Shown in pieces: positions 26,707 to 34,044 of a stretch of DNA of 40,568 bases. Each line of letters starts with the position of its first letter. Position 1 is the first letter of the stretch. Source of the stretch: Clostridium sp. ZS2-4 (GTDB lineage: Bacteria > Bacillota > Clostridia > Clostridiales > Clostridiaceae); assembly GCF_026719745.1 (NCBI RefSeq), contig NZ_JAPPRQ010000127.1, positions 1 to 40,568 on the forward strand, given 5' to 3'. The translations under genes were made by a program, and so were the position numbers. The notes beneath the pieces are model-generated. The model saw only the letters and a list, made by a program, of their open reading frames with translations. It did no database searches and was not told where the DNA came from.

Positions 26707-27456
26707 GTGGTTTATTTTATTGGAGCAGGACCTGGAGACGTAGATTTAATAACAGTTAAAGGAAGAGATATATTATCTAAAGCAGATGCAGTTATATATG
26801 CAGGCTCTCTTGTAAATAAGGAGCATTTGAAGTTTTGCAAGGAAGGAGTAGAAGTTCACAATTCAGCATCTATGACACTGGAAGAAGTTATAGAGGTTAT
26901 GAAAAAAGCCCACATCCAGAATAAAGAAGTTGTGAGACTTCATACTGGAGATCCAGCTATTTATGGAGCAATAAAAGAGCAAATGGATGAACTGGACAGA
27001 CTTAATATTCCTTTTGAAGTAGTTCCAGGAGTAAGCTCATTTACAGCGGCAGCATCAGTTATCAAAAAGGAATTTACGCTTCCTAATGTAACTCAAACAG
27101 TAATTTTGACAAGAGTAGAAGGCAGAACTCCTGTACCAGAAACAGAGGACTTGGAGAATCTGGCGAGAATAGGAGCTTCTATGGCTATATTTCTTTCAGT
27201 TAGTATGATAGATAAAGTAGTTGAAAAGCTTAGAAAAGGTTATGGAAGAAATGTACCAGTAGCAGTAGTTGAAAGGGCTACATGGGAGGGTGAAAGAGCA
27301 ATAATAGGAACCCTTGATGATATTGCTGAAAAGGTTAAGGAAGCAAATATAGTAAAATGCGCCCAAATATTAGTAGGAGACTTTATTGATTGTGAATATG
27401 AAAAGAGCCTTCTTTATGATAAAAGCTTTACTCATATGTTTAGACAAGGGAAGTAA
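26707..27456 (+). CDS. cbiF: Cobalt-precorrin-4 C11-methyltransferase
   Basis: CbiF methylates C11 of cobalt-precorrin-4. The 249-residue protein has VYFIGAGPGDVDLITVKG at the start, YAGSLVN, RLHTGDPAIYGAIKEQMDEL, VVPGVSSFTAAASV, and the CbiF-type TVILTRVEGRTPVPE plus YGRNVPVAVVERATWEGE. The start is GTG 26707 behind TGGAGGA; the ATG four bases earlier is out of frame. cbiG follows after 5 bp. Confidence 0.96.
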   Translation: MVYFIGAGPGDVDLITVKGRDILSKADAVIYAGSLVNKEHLKFCKEGVEVHNSASMTLEEVIEVMKKAHIQNKEVVRLHTGDPAIYGAIKEQMDELDRLNIPFEVVPGVSSFTAAASVIKKEFTLPNVTQTVILTRVEGRTPVPETEDLENLARIGASMAIFLSVSMIDKVVEKLRKGYGRNVPVAVVERATWEGERAIIGTLDDIAEKVKEANIVKCAQILVGDFIDCEYEKSLLYDKSFTHMFRQGK

Positions 27457-27461
27457 GAAAT

Positions 27462-28451
27462 ATGAGGATAGGAATTATAAGCGTTACAAAGCAGGGGGAT
27501 TTAATAGCAGATAAGCTTAAAGAGGTTTTAGATGTAGAAATATTTTCTAAAAGCAGTATAGAAGATTTTAATATAAAGAATATAACAGAAAAGCTTATGG
27601 AAAGCTGCCAGGCAGTAATTTTCATAGCTTCCACAGGAATTGCTGTTAGGTCAATTGCGCCTTTTCTTAAGGGAAAAGCCATAGATCCTGCTGTTTTAGT
27701 TGTAGACAGCTGTGCTAATTTTGTAATAAGTCTAGTAAGCGGACACTTAGGTGGTGCAAATGAACTTACTTTAAAGGTGGCAGAGATATTGAAAGCACAA
27801 CCAGTAATTACCACAGCTACGGACAATTTAGGTATTACTGCTCCAGATGTTATTGCAAAACATAATAACTTGATAATAGAGGATTTTAAAAAAGCAAAGT
27901 ATATAGCTGCAAAGCTGGTAGATGGTAAGAAGGTAGCTTTTATAGATGATAAAGGATGTATACCTCTTCCAAAAGGATACATAGACAATGTAGAGAAAGC
28001 AGATGGGGCAGTTTATGTTACCAACAGGCTTAAAGGAGATTGGCAAAATAAGAATTTTACCAGCTTAAAGCTCATAAGAAAAAATATAATCCTTGGAATA
28101 GGCTGCAGAAAAGATTTTGATGCAGAAAAGATGCACAAAACAGTTGTTAAGGTGTTAAGAGAAAACAATATTGATATAAGAGCCGTAAGTGTAGTGGCAA
28201 CTGTAGAGATTAAAAAGGATGAAAAAGCAATATTGGAACTTTCTAAGAATTTGAATGCAGAACTAAAGATATTTACTTTAAATGAAATAAAAGAGATTGA
28301 GGACAGATATAAAGGCAGTGATTTTGTAAAAAAAAGTATAGGAGTAAGAGCTGTTTGTGAGCCTTCAGTAGAGCTTAGCGGCGGAAAGCTTTTAACTGGT
28401 AAGATATCTTGTGGCGGCATGACAATATGTATTGGAGAAAGAGAGGAATAA
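27462..28451 (+). CDS. cbiG: Cobalt-precorrin-5A hydrolase
   Basis: CbiG opens the delta-lactone ring of cobalt-precorrin-5A and releases acetaldehyde. The 329-residue protein has all three parts: an N-terminal domain (FIASTGIAVRSIAPFLKGK, LVSGHLGGANELT), a mid region, and the C-terminal CobE-like domain starting IILGIGCRKDF with GVRAVCEPSVELSGG. Full-length CbiG is typical of the anaerobic pathway. Five bases separate it from cbiF; the cbiH start lies 3 bases beyond its stop. Confidence 0.95.
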   Translation: MRIGIISVTKQGDLIADKLKEVLDVEIFSKSSIEDFNIKNITEKLMESCQAVIFIASTGIAVRSIAPFLKGKAIDPAVLVVDSCANFVISLVSGHLGGANELTLKVAEILKAQPVITTATDNLGITAPDVIAKHNNLIIEDFKKAKYIAAKLVDGKKVAFIDDKGCIPLPKGYIDNVEKADGAVYVTNRLKGDWQNKNFTSLKLIRKNIILGIGCRKDFDAEKMHKTVVKVLRENNIDIRAVSVVATVEIKKDEKAILELSKNLNAELKIFTLNEIKEIEDRYKGSDFVKKSIGVRAVCEPSVELSGGKLLTGKISCGGMTICIGEREE

Positions 28452-28453
28452 GC

Positions 28454-29170
28454 TTGGGAAAATTATATGTAGTTGGAATAGGACCTGGTGGTATGGAACA
28501 TATGACTTCAAGAGCAGTAAGAGCTTTAGAAGAGAGTGAAGTTATAGTTGGATATAGCAAGTATATAGAATTTATAAAACCTTTAGTTAGTGGAAAAGAA
28601 GTGTTTTCAACAGGAATGAAGAAGGAAGAGGAAAGATGCAGAGAAGCATTAAGACTTTCAAAGGATAAGACAGTATCAATTGTAAGCACTGGTGATTCGG
28701 GAATATACGGAATGGCAGGGTTGATTTTAGAAATGAAGAAGGATGAAGAAGTCGAGATTATTCCAGGAATTACAGCATCATCTTCAGCAGCTTCTGTGGT
28801 AGGAGCACCCCTTATGCATGATAACTGCAATATAAGCCTTAGTGATTTAATGACACCTTATGAACTAATAAAAAAGAGAGTAGCCCTTGCAGCGGAAGGC
28901 GATTTTGTAATTTCTCTTTATAATCCAAGAAGTAAAGGAAGACCTAATTATTTAAGAGAATGCATAGACATAATAAGAAAATGGAGAAATGGAAGTACGC
29001 CTGTTGCTGTAGTTAAAAATGCTTTAAGAGAAGGTGAGGAATCTACAATATTTACTTTAGATAGCTTTGATGAAGGTATTGTAGATATGCTTTCTATAGT
29101 AATTGTAGGAAACAGTGAGAGTTATATAAAGGATGGATATTTTGTAACACCAAGAGGATACCATCTATAA
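28454..29170 (+). CDS. cbiH: Cobalt-factor III (precorrin-3B) C17-methyltransferase
   Basis: CbiH methylates C17 with ring contraction, the step that makes the corrin ring. I chose TTG 28454 (238 aa): GAGAGG lies 8 bp upstream and the protein then begins LGKLYVVGIGPGGMEHMT, as in the family. A GTG at 28409 in frame would add 15 residues that overlap cbiG and look non-homologous. Other motifs: IVSTGDSGIYGMAGLI, IIPGITASSSAASVVGAPL, HDNCNISLSDLMTP, FVISLYNPRSKGRPNYL. It uses the form acting on cobalt intermediates. A heptad repeat follows directly after the stop. Confidence 0.95.
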   Translation: MGKLYVVGIGPGGMEHMTSRAVRALEESEVIVGYSKYIEFIKPLVSGKEVFSTGMKKEEERCREALRLSKDKTVSIVSTGDSGIYGMAGLILEMKKDEEVEIIPGITASSSAASVVGAPLMHDNCNISLSDLMTPYELIKKRVALAAEGDFVISLYNPRSKGRPNYLRECIDIIRKWRNGSTPVAVVKNALREGEESTIFTLDSFDEGIVDMLSIVIVGNSESYIKDGYFVTPRGYHL

Positions 29171-29220
29171 GTAACCAGTAACCAGTAACCAGTAACCAGT
29201 AACCAGTAACCAGTAACCAG
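29171..29220. repeat. Perfect GTAACCA heptad array, 7 copies
   Basis: Seven uninterrupted copies of GTAACCA plus one G span 29171-29220, starting immediately after the cbiH stop codon. AGGTGCTAGG follows at 29261-29270, as at the other heptad sites. The unit is 7 bp, not a multiple of three, but it lies outside genes, so copy-number change would not shift a frame. Confidence 0.97.
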
Positions 29221-29301
29221 AAAAGAGTAGATAAGTTATTGGGAGAAGGACATAATTATTAGGTGCTAGGTGTGAAAATTAATGCAAGTGGGGGAAGAAA
29301 A

Positions 29302-30066
29302 ATGATTGGATTGATTTTGGGGACTTCGGAAGGTAAGAGGATACTTTCATTATTAAACAAATATACAGAAGATATCTTTATAACTACTGCGACTACTTAT
29401 GGTGGGGAGTTGTTAAAAGATTATAAGTATAAGGTTTTAAATACTAAACCACTGGATTATGAAAAACTTAAAAATGCTTTAATAGATAATAAAGTTACCA
29501 TATTAGTAGATGCATCTCACCCTTATGCAGAGGAGGTTACACAAAATGCAAAGAAGGCTTGTCACGAGCTTTCTGTTGAATATGTGAGATATGAGAGACC
29601 TTCAATAATTGAAAAATACAAGAATCAAGAACAAATTATTCAAGTAGAAAGTTATGAAGAGTTAAAGGACAAGCTTTTAAATATTAAAGGATGCATATTA
29701 AATACAACTGGCAGCAGGAATATAGATAAATTTAGAAATTTAAATTTGAATAACAGGATAATTCACAGAGTACTTCCTTCAGCAAAAGTGATGGAAAATA
29801 TCCTTTCACAAGGAATAAAAGTAGAGGATATCATTGCTCTTAAAGGACCTGTAAGCTATGAACTAAACTGTGCTTTTATAAAAGAGTATGATGCAAAAGC
29901 AATAATACTAAAAGACAGCGGAAAACAGGGGGGCACAGAAGAAAAATTGTTGGCAGCAGTGGATTCAGGAATATATGCTTTTGTTCTAAAGCGAAAGAAA
30001 TTAGAAGAAGAAAATGTGTATTCTGATGAAAAAAATTTAGTTGAATATATAAAAAATAAAATTTAG
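29302..30066 (+). CDS. cbiJ: Cobalt-precorrin-6A reductase
   Basis: CbiJ reduces cobalt-precorrin-6A to 6B with NAD(P)H. I chose ATG 29302 (254 aa) because GTGGGGGAAG precedes it; a GTG at 29263 in frame would add 13 residues without homology. Motifs: MIGLILGTSEGKRIL at the N-terminus, VDASHPYAEEVTQNA, YVRYERP, NTTGSRNIDKF, RVLPS and ALKGPVSYELN, and a late KDSGKQGGTEEKL. This is the last ring-building gene before the cobalt transporter genes, 13 bp before the cbiM start. Confidence 0.94.
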   Translation: MIGLILGTSEGKRILSLLNKYTEDIFITTATTYGGELLKDYKYKVLNTKPLDYEKLKNALIDNKVTILVDASHPYAEEVTQNAKKACHELSVEYVRYERPSIIEKYKNQEQIIQVESYEELKDKLLNIKGCILNTTGSRNIDKFRNLNLNNRIIHRVLPSAKVMENILSQGIKVEDIIALKGPVSYELNCAFIKEYDAKAIILKDSGKQGGTEEKLLAAVDSGIYAFVLKRKKLEEENVYSDEKNLVEYIKNKI

Positions 30067-30079
30067 AGGTGTGGATTTA

Positions 30080-30802
30080 ATGAAGAAAAAACATTTTATT
30101 TTATTGGTACTACTTTTAACCTTAAGTATGAATTTTACTGCTTATGCCATGCACATAGGAGAGGGATTTTTACCACCTAAATGGTGCTTGGTTTATTTTG
30201 TGATTTCTGCACCGTTTATTTTCTTAGGACTTAGAGATATTAAGAAAAAGACAGCAAAAAATAAAGATTTAAAGATGCTTTTGGGGCTTGTAGCGGCATA
30301 TGCATTTATTCTTTCGGCAATGAAGCTGCCTTCAGTTACAGGAAGCTGCTCACATCCAACAGGAACAGGTCTTGGTGCAATAATTTTTGGACCTAACATT
30401 ATGGCAGTAGTTGGAACATTGGTATTAATATTTCAAGCTGTTTTACTTGCACATGGAGGAATTACAACTCTTGGAGCAAATGTATTTTCAATGGGCATTG
30501 TGGGACCTATAGTATCATTTATAATTTATAGAATGTTAAAAAACAAAAATAAAAAATTAGCAATTTTCTTTGCAGCAGCACTTGGAGATTTGGCAACATA
30601 TTTTACTACTTCTGTACAGCTTGCTTTTTCTTTCCCAGCAATAAGTGGTGGAGTGACAGCTTCTTTTGTAAAATTTATTTCTATATTTGCAATAACTCAA
30701 GTTCCACTTGCAATTATAGAGGGAATTGTAACGGTAATAATTTTTGACTTTATATACAAACATTCTATATCAGAGCTAAAAGCTTTAAATTGGGAGGAAT
30801 AG
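30080..30802 (+). CDS. cbiM: Cobalt ECF transporter, substrate-binding membrane subunit
   Basis: CbiM binds Co(II) and carries it through the membrane. I chose ATG 30080 (240 aa), 8 bp after GAGGTG; a GTG at 30071 overlaps that site. The first ~24 residues look like a signal peptide (basic MKKK, hydrophobic core, ending in AYA); cleavage would leave MHIGEGFLPP, the conserved N-terminus whose Met and His ligate the metal. SVTGSCSHPTGTGLG and AVLLAHGGITTLGANVFSMG are further CbiM hallmarks. About six or seven membrane helices. cbiN and cbiQ follow, but not cbiO. Confidence 0.95.
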   Translation: MKKKHFILLVLLLTLSMNFTAYAMHIGEGFLPPKWCLVYFVISAPFIFLGLRDIKKKTAKNKDLKMLLGLVAAYAFILSAMKLPSVTGSCSHPTGTGLGAIIFGPNIMAVVGTLVLIFQAVLLAHGGITTLGANVFSMGIVGPIVSFIIYRMLKNKNKKLAIFFAAALGDLATYFTTSVQLAFSFPAISGGVTASFVKFISIFAITQVPLAIIEGIVTVIIFDFIYKHSISELKALNWEE

Positions 30803-30804
30803 GT

Positions 30805-31098
30805 ATGAAGAAAAATAATAAGCCACTTTGGTTTCTGTGTATTGCAATAATTATAGGATCACTTATCATAGGAGGAAAAGGTGAATTTGGAGGTGCAGAT
30901 GGACAAATAGAAGGTACTATATCTGAAATAAATCCAAGTTATGAACCTTGGTTCAGTAGCATTTGGGAACCACCATCAGGAGAAATTGAAAGTCTTTTAT
31001 TTGCGCTGCAGGCTGCAATAGGAGCTGGATTTATAGGATACTATATAGGAAAGAAAAGCAATGCTAAGACTAATAATAGCACTATCCAAGACAAGTAA
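30805..31098 (+). CDS. cbiN: Cobalt ECF transporter, small subunit
   Basis: CbiN is a two-helix membrane protein that works with CbiM in loading cobalt. I chose ATG 30805 (97 aa), preceded by GGGAGGA; an upstream in-frame TTG (30790) lies before that site. The helices are at ~7-24 and ~75-92, with an outside loop bearing GKGEFGGADGQ and PWFSSIWEPPSGEIESLLFA, typical of CbiN. It starts 2 bases after cbiM and overlaps cbiQ by 38 bp. Confidence 0.93.
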   Translation: MKKNNKPLWFLCIAIIIGSLIIGGKGEFGGADGQIEGTISEINPSYEPWFSSIWEPPSGEIESLLFALQAAIGAGFIGYYIGKKSNAKTNNSTIQDK

Positions 31099-31759
31099 GC
31101 TTTCAAACATACACCCTGTTGAAAAAACAATTTTGGCATTAGGTCCTATTATAATTGGTGGTTTTGCATTAAAACCTGTTCCATTGATATTAAATATATT
31201 AACTTTTATTTTAATACATATAATTTGCAAAAATCCTATAAGGATTGTAATTAAATTCATGCTGGCTACAACATTATTTGCATTATTTTCATCAATAACC
31301 TTTGTTTTTGACTATGGAATAGAGTATTGTATCATTATTTTGCTTAAATCCATATCAGGAGGAATAGGACTTGCATTTATAGCATTATCAACACCTATTG
31401 ATGATATTTTATATTTAGGTTCAAAGCACAGTGCATTAAGGGATGTGTGTGATATTGCAAAAAGTATGGAGAGATTTCTTATACTCATTGAGGATGAGTA
31501 CATTACCCTTTTCAGGGCTATAAAATCCAGAAAGGGCTTTGATACTTTTTCTCTTAAAGTAAAAAATACAGGAAAAATGGCAGGCCTTTTGTTTATAAAT
31601 ACAATGAGAAGATGGACAGAAATTAGAGATGGAATAAACAGCAGATGTTACAGAGGATACATGCCGTATATGGAGAAGGAATTTGATTTTTCTGTAAAGC
31701 GATTAACTTGTATTTTGATATATAATTTTGCGTTAATTGGATTAGTTTTATGTATATAG
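31061..31759 (+). CDS. cbiQ: Cobalt ECF transporter, transmembrane coupling subunit
   Basis: CbiQ is the EcfT-type membrane subunit linking CbiMN to an ATPase. The 232 residues have an N-terminal SNIHPVEKTILAL, about four membrane helices in residues 20-110, then a cytoplasmic coupling region with two Ala-Arg-Gly-like helices, visible as IKSRKGFD and GINSRCYRGYMP, where the second is normally AxxxRG. The ATG 31061 is inside cbiN (38-bp overlap). A terminator lies 22 bp after it, where cbiO would normally follow, so the ATPase must come from elsewhere. Confidence 0.9.
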   Translation: MLRLIIALSKTSKLSNIHPVEKTILALGPIIIGGFALKPVPLILNILTFILIHIICKNPIRIVIKFMLATTLFALFSSITFVFDYGIEYCIIILLKSISGGIGLAFIALSTPIDDILYLGSKHSALRDVCDIAKSMERFLILIEDEYITLFRAIKSRKGFDTFSLKVKNTGKMAGLLFINTMRRWTEIRDGINSRCYRGYMPYMEKEFDFSVKRLTCILIYNFALIGLVLCI

Positions 31760-31780
31760 AATTTTATACTAAGATAAAAA

Positions 31781-31817
31781 TAATTTGCTTAAGGATTTCC
31801 TTAAGCAAATTATTTTA
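31781..31817 (+). terminator. Terminator after cbiQ
   Basis: A perfect 14-bp stem (31781-31794 with 31799-31812) and an ATTT loop are followed by TTTTA. It marks the end of the main cobalamin/cobalt operon, though pduX 40 bp further may still be reached by read-through. Confidence 0.88.
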
Positions 31818-31854
31818 AAAGCAAATTGATTAAGAATATAATTGAGGAGAATAT

Positions 31855-32691
31855 ATGGAAGCTTTAACTTATTACCCAGGAAGTATTGGAGAAATAATTC
31901 AGGGAAATTCTAAGGGAATAGATATACTAATGTCCTGTCCAATAAATCTTTTCACAAAGGTCAGGGTTTTTGAGAGTAATTCAGTAAAAAGAGGATTTAA
32001 TGTAAAATCTACTATGCTGCTAAAAAACCTTCTTGAAAAGTGGAATTTGCAAGAATACATAAATAAGCTTGATATAGAAATCAAGTCAAATATACCTAAA
32101 GGAAAAGGCTTTGCCAGCAGCACTGCTGACCTTTGTGGAACATATCACTCATTGATAAAACTATTTAACCGAGAATATGATGAAGATGAGCTTATGAGAG
32201 AATGTATAAAGATTGAGCCTACTGACAGCATAATTTTTGATAAGATGACTATTTTTGATTATAAAAATGGAAGCTTCAAAGAATGTGTTGGGGATTATTT
32301 AAAATTCTATTTATTGGTATTTGAAGGGCAGAATATAGTTAATACAATAGAATTTAATAAAAAGGTCTCTGTTCCTTTAAGTACCATAGATGATATAATT
32401 GCTGATTTAAAAGATGGGGTAAGGCAAAAGGATATTAAAAAGATAGCAGAAGTTTCTACTGAAAGTATTATAAGAAATCAGAATAGGTTAAAGTATGATA
32501 TTTTGTGGGATATTATAAGAATGAAAGATACAACGGGAGGACTTGGAATAGTGGGTGCTCACAGTGGTGACTTGATGGCTGTAATATATGATGATTTGGA
32601 GAAGGCTGAGAGAGCATTGAATAAAACTAAGATATTAAGAGGTTATAAAACATATATATTAAAAAGTGTAAAATTGAATGAAATGTGTTAA
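31855..32691 (+). CDS. pduX: L-threonine kinase (GHMP family)
   Basis: PduX phosphorylates L-threonine to L-threonine-O-3-phosphate, the substrate of CobD. The 278-residue protein has PGSIGEIIQG near the start (GHMP substrate motif) and the ATP-binding motif PKGKGFASSTADLCG (81-95), then EPTDSIIFD and a C-terminal GGLGIVGAHSGD motif. In enterobacteria the gene lies in the pdu cluster; here it directly follows the cobalamin operon, which fits the supply of CobD. The ribosome site GAGGAG lies 7 bp before the ATG. No pdu genes are in the window. Other GHMP kinases are less likely given the context. Confidence 0.9.
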   Translation: MEALTYYPGSIGEIIQGNSKGIDILMSCPINLFTKVRVFESNSVKRGFNVKSTMLLKNLLEKWNLQEYINKLDIEIKSNIPKGKGFASSTADLCGTYHSLIKLFNREYDEDELMRECIKIEPTDSIIFDKMTIFDYKNGSFKECVGDYLKFYLLVFEGQNIVNTIEFNKKVSVPLSTIDDIIADLKDGVRQKDIKKIAEVSTESIIRNQNRLKYDILWDIIRMKDTTGGLGIVGAHSGDLMAVIYDDLEKAERALNKTKILRGYKTYILKSVKLNEMC

Positions 32692-32716
32692 TAATTGACA
32701 ATTGTACCCATACACT

Positions 32717-32747
32717 TTGAAATTTGAAATATTTGTTATATTATACT
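32717..32747 (+). promoter_or_regulatory. Possible promoter of the ECF S-component gene
   Basis: TTGAAA (32717-32722) and TATACT (32742-32747) with a 19-bp spacer, ~50 bp before the ATG at 32799. A better -35 (TTGACA, 32695-32700) exists, but no -10 at 17 bp. No B12 riboswitch is seen in this 107-bp gap. Confidence 0.35.
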
Positions 32748-32798
32748 AATGAAGGATAATTTAACAAATATCAATAATATTAAAAGGGGACGATTATC

Positions 32799-33374
32799 AT
32801 GAAACAAAGTATTACAAGTAATCAAATGAGTCAATCAAAAACAATTGAGCTTACTCAGATGGCTCTTATGACTGCAATAATATGTGTAGCTACTATGGTT
32901 ATAAAGATTCCAACAGTAATGGGGATTGGTTATGATCATTTAGGAGATAGTATGGTATTTTTCGCAGCAATTTTATTTGGAAAGAAAAAAGGTATGATAA
33001 CAGCTGCATTAGGAATGAGTTTAGCTGACCTCTTATCAGGATATGTATATTATGTACCTTTTACTTTTGTAATAAAAGGTATAATGGCATTAATTGCTGC
33101 ATCAATTGCATATAGAGGTAATTATGAAGGAAAAAATATAATTAATAATATATTTGCATTTGTAGTTGCTGGAGCATGGATGGTATTTGGATATTTTGTA
33201 GCTAAAATAATTTTAGTTAAATTCATATTATTTAAAGCAGATTCTTTTCAACAAGCTTTAGCATTGGGACTTGCCGGTATTCCAAATAACATTGGGCAAG
33301 TAACTGTTGGTATGGTAATCGCAATACCATTAATTAAAGTTTTACAGGGTAAACTAAAAATTAGAAGAGAATAA
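32799..33374 (+). CDS. ECF transporter S component, substrate unknown
   Basis: This 191-residue membrane protein has the pattern of small ECF vitamin-transporter S components: after a polar N-terminus, LTQMALMTAIICVATMVIKI, then GYDHLGDSMVFFAAILFG, GMITAALGMSLADLLSGY and FVIKGIMALIAA, with about six helices. It would bind a vitamin or precursor and use shared EcfT/EcfA units, which are not encoded here. It lies right after pduX, but behind its own possible promoter. Cobalamin-linked members such as CblT (alpha-ribazole) belong to this broad family, so a corrinoid-precursor role is possible, but not shown by sequence. A GGGGA ribosome site precedes ATG 32799; a terminator follows at 33397. Confidence 0.8.
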   Translation: MKQSITSNQMSQSKTIELTQMALMTAIICVATMVIKIPTVMGIGYDHLGDSMVFFAAILFGKKKGMITAALGMSLADLLSGYVYYVPFTFVIKGIMALIAASIAYRGNYEGKNIINNIFAFVVAGAWMVFGYFVAKIILVKFILFKADSFQQALALGLAGIPNNIGQVTVGMVIAIPLIKVLQGKLKIRRE

Positions 33375-33396
33375 AACTTATAACCGAAAAAATCAT

Positions 33397-33423
33397 AAGC
33401 TCCTACTGATGTGGGAGTTTTTT
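33397..33423 (+). terminator. Rho-independent terminator
   Basis: A 7-bp core stem (33400-33406 with 33411-33417, one G-T) extended by A-T pairs and followed by six T. It lies 22 bp after the ECF S-component gene. Confidence 0.8.
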
Positions 33424-33491
33424 AGTTTGCAAAAATGTATTTTAGTGAAGCTTATAGGGTATATACTATTTTAATTAACTAAAGTATAATA

Positions 33492-33500
33492 TGGTATAAT
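33492..33500 (+). promoter_or_regulatory. Extended -10 promoter TGGTATAAT
   Basis: TGGTATAAT, a TGn extension plus perfect -10, ~110 bp before the truncated acetyltransferase. The same AATATGGTATAATT string recurs at 34799-34812, and a near copy is at 38959-38972. Confidence 0.5.
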
Positions 33501-33609
33501 TGGATAAATATTATATTAAATGATTAAATATATCTATTTAGCAATTTAGAGGTTTGGGTTAAAGAAAATAAAATAACAAGACTTAAATATCACAGCAAGG
33601 AGGTTCAAG

Positions 33610-33936
33610 ATGAATATTGAGTTTAAGCAAATTGATAGAACAAATTATAATGAGTGTATAGAACTGAGTTTAAATGAAGAACAAAAAAAATTTGTTGCTC
33701 CAAATATGTTTTCTTTAGTGGAATCAGCATATGAGCCCAATTTATATCCATTAGGTATTTATAATGACGGTAAAATGGTTGGTTTTATTTTATATGATTT
33801 TGATGTTGAACTTGATGGATGGTCAATGAGTAGATTTATGGTTGATGTGAAATATCAAAACCAAGGATTTGGAGGAAATATAGGTTTATTTATATGCTGT
33901 ATATTAGTTATTATTGGATTTGGTATTATGCCTTAA
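33610..33936 (+). pseudogene. GNAT acetyltransferase, C-terminally truncated
   Basis: The first ~96 residues match spermidine/BltD-type GNAT enzymes: FKQIDRTNYNECIELSL at the start, KKFVAPNMFSLVESAYEP, YPLGIYNDGKMVGFILYDFD, and the acetyl-CoA loop start MVDVKYQNQGFG. Just after that loop the sequence switches to an unrelated hydrophobic tail (LFICCILVIIGFGIMP, residues 93-108) and stops. The second half of the GNAT fold (~50-60 residues, including the tail of motif A and motif B) is missing. The tail looks like the end of a membrane protein, so an internal deletion fusing two genes is likely. The ribosome site (AAGGAGG) and start are intact. Probably inactive. Confidence 0.8.
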
Positions 33937-34044
33937 TTAAGATTAGAATAAACAATTTTATGACATAACATTGTTTGATGATGATATAAAAATCATAGAA
34001 ATACTGAATACAATATTTGTTATACAATTATGGAGGTAACTTAA

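Noticed and set aside
27440-27988. Long minus-strand ORF over cbiG
   Set aside because: It is a shadow of cbiG in another frame, with no ribosome site or family pattern; the same holds for the other minus-strand frames over the cbi/cob genes.
28409-28453. GTG 28409 as the start of cbiH
   Set aside because: It would add 15 residues that overlap cbiG without homology; TTG 28454 has the ribosome site and the family N-terminus.
29171-29220. CRISPR-like repeat array
   Set aside because: The unit is only 7 bp with no spacers, and there are no cas genes.
32692-32798. B12 riboswitch before the ECF S component
   Set aside because: No B12 box or GCAGCCCCCGC block is found in the 107-bp gap.
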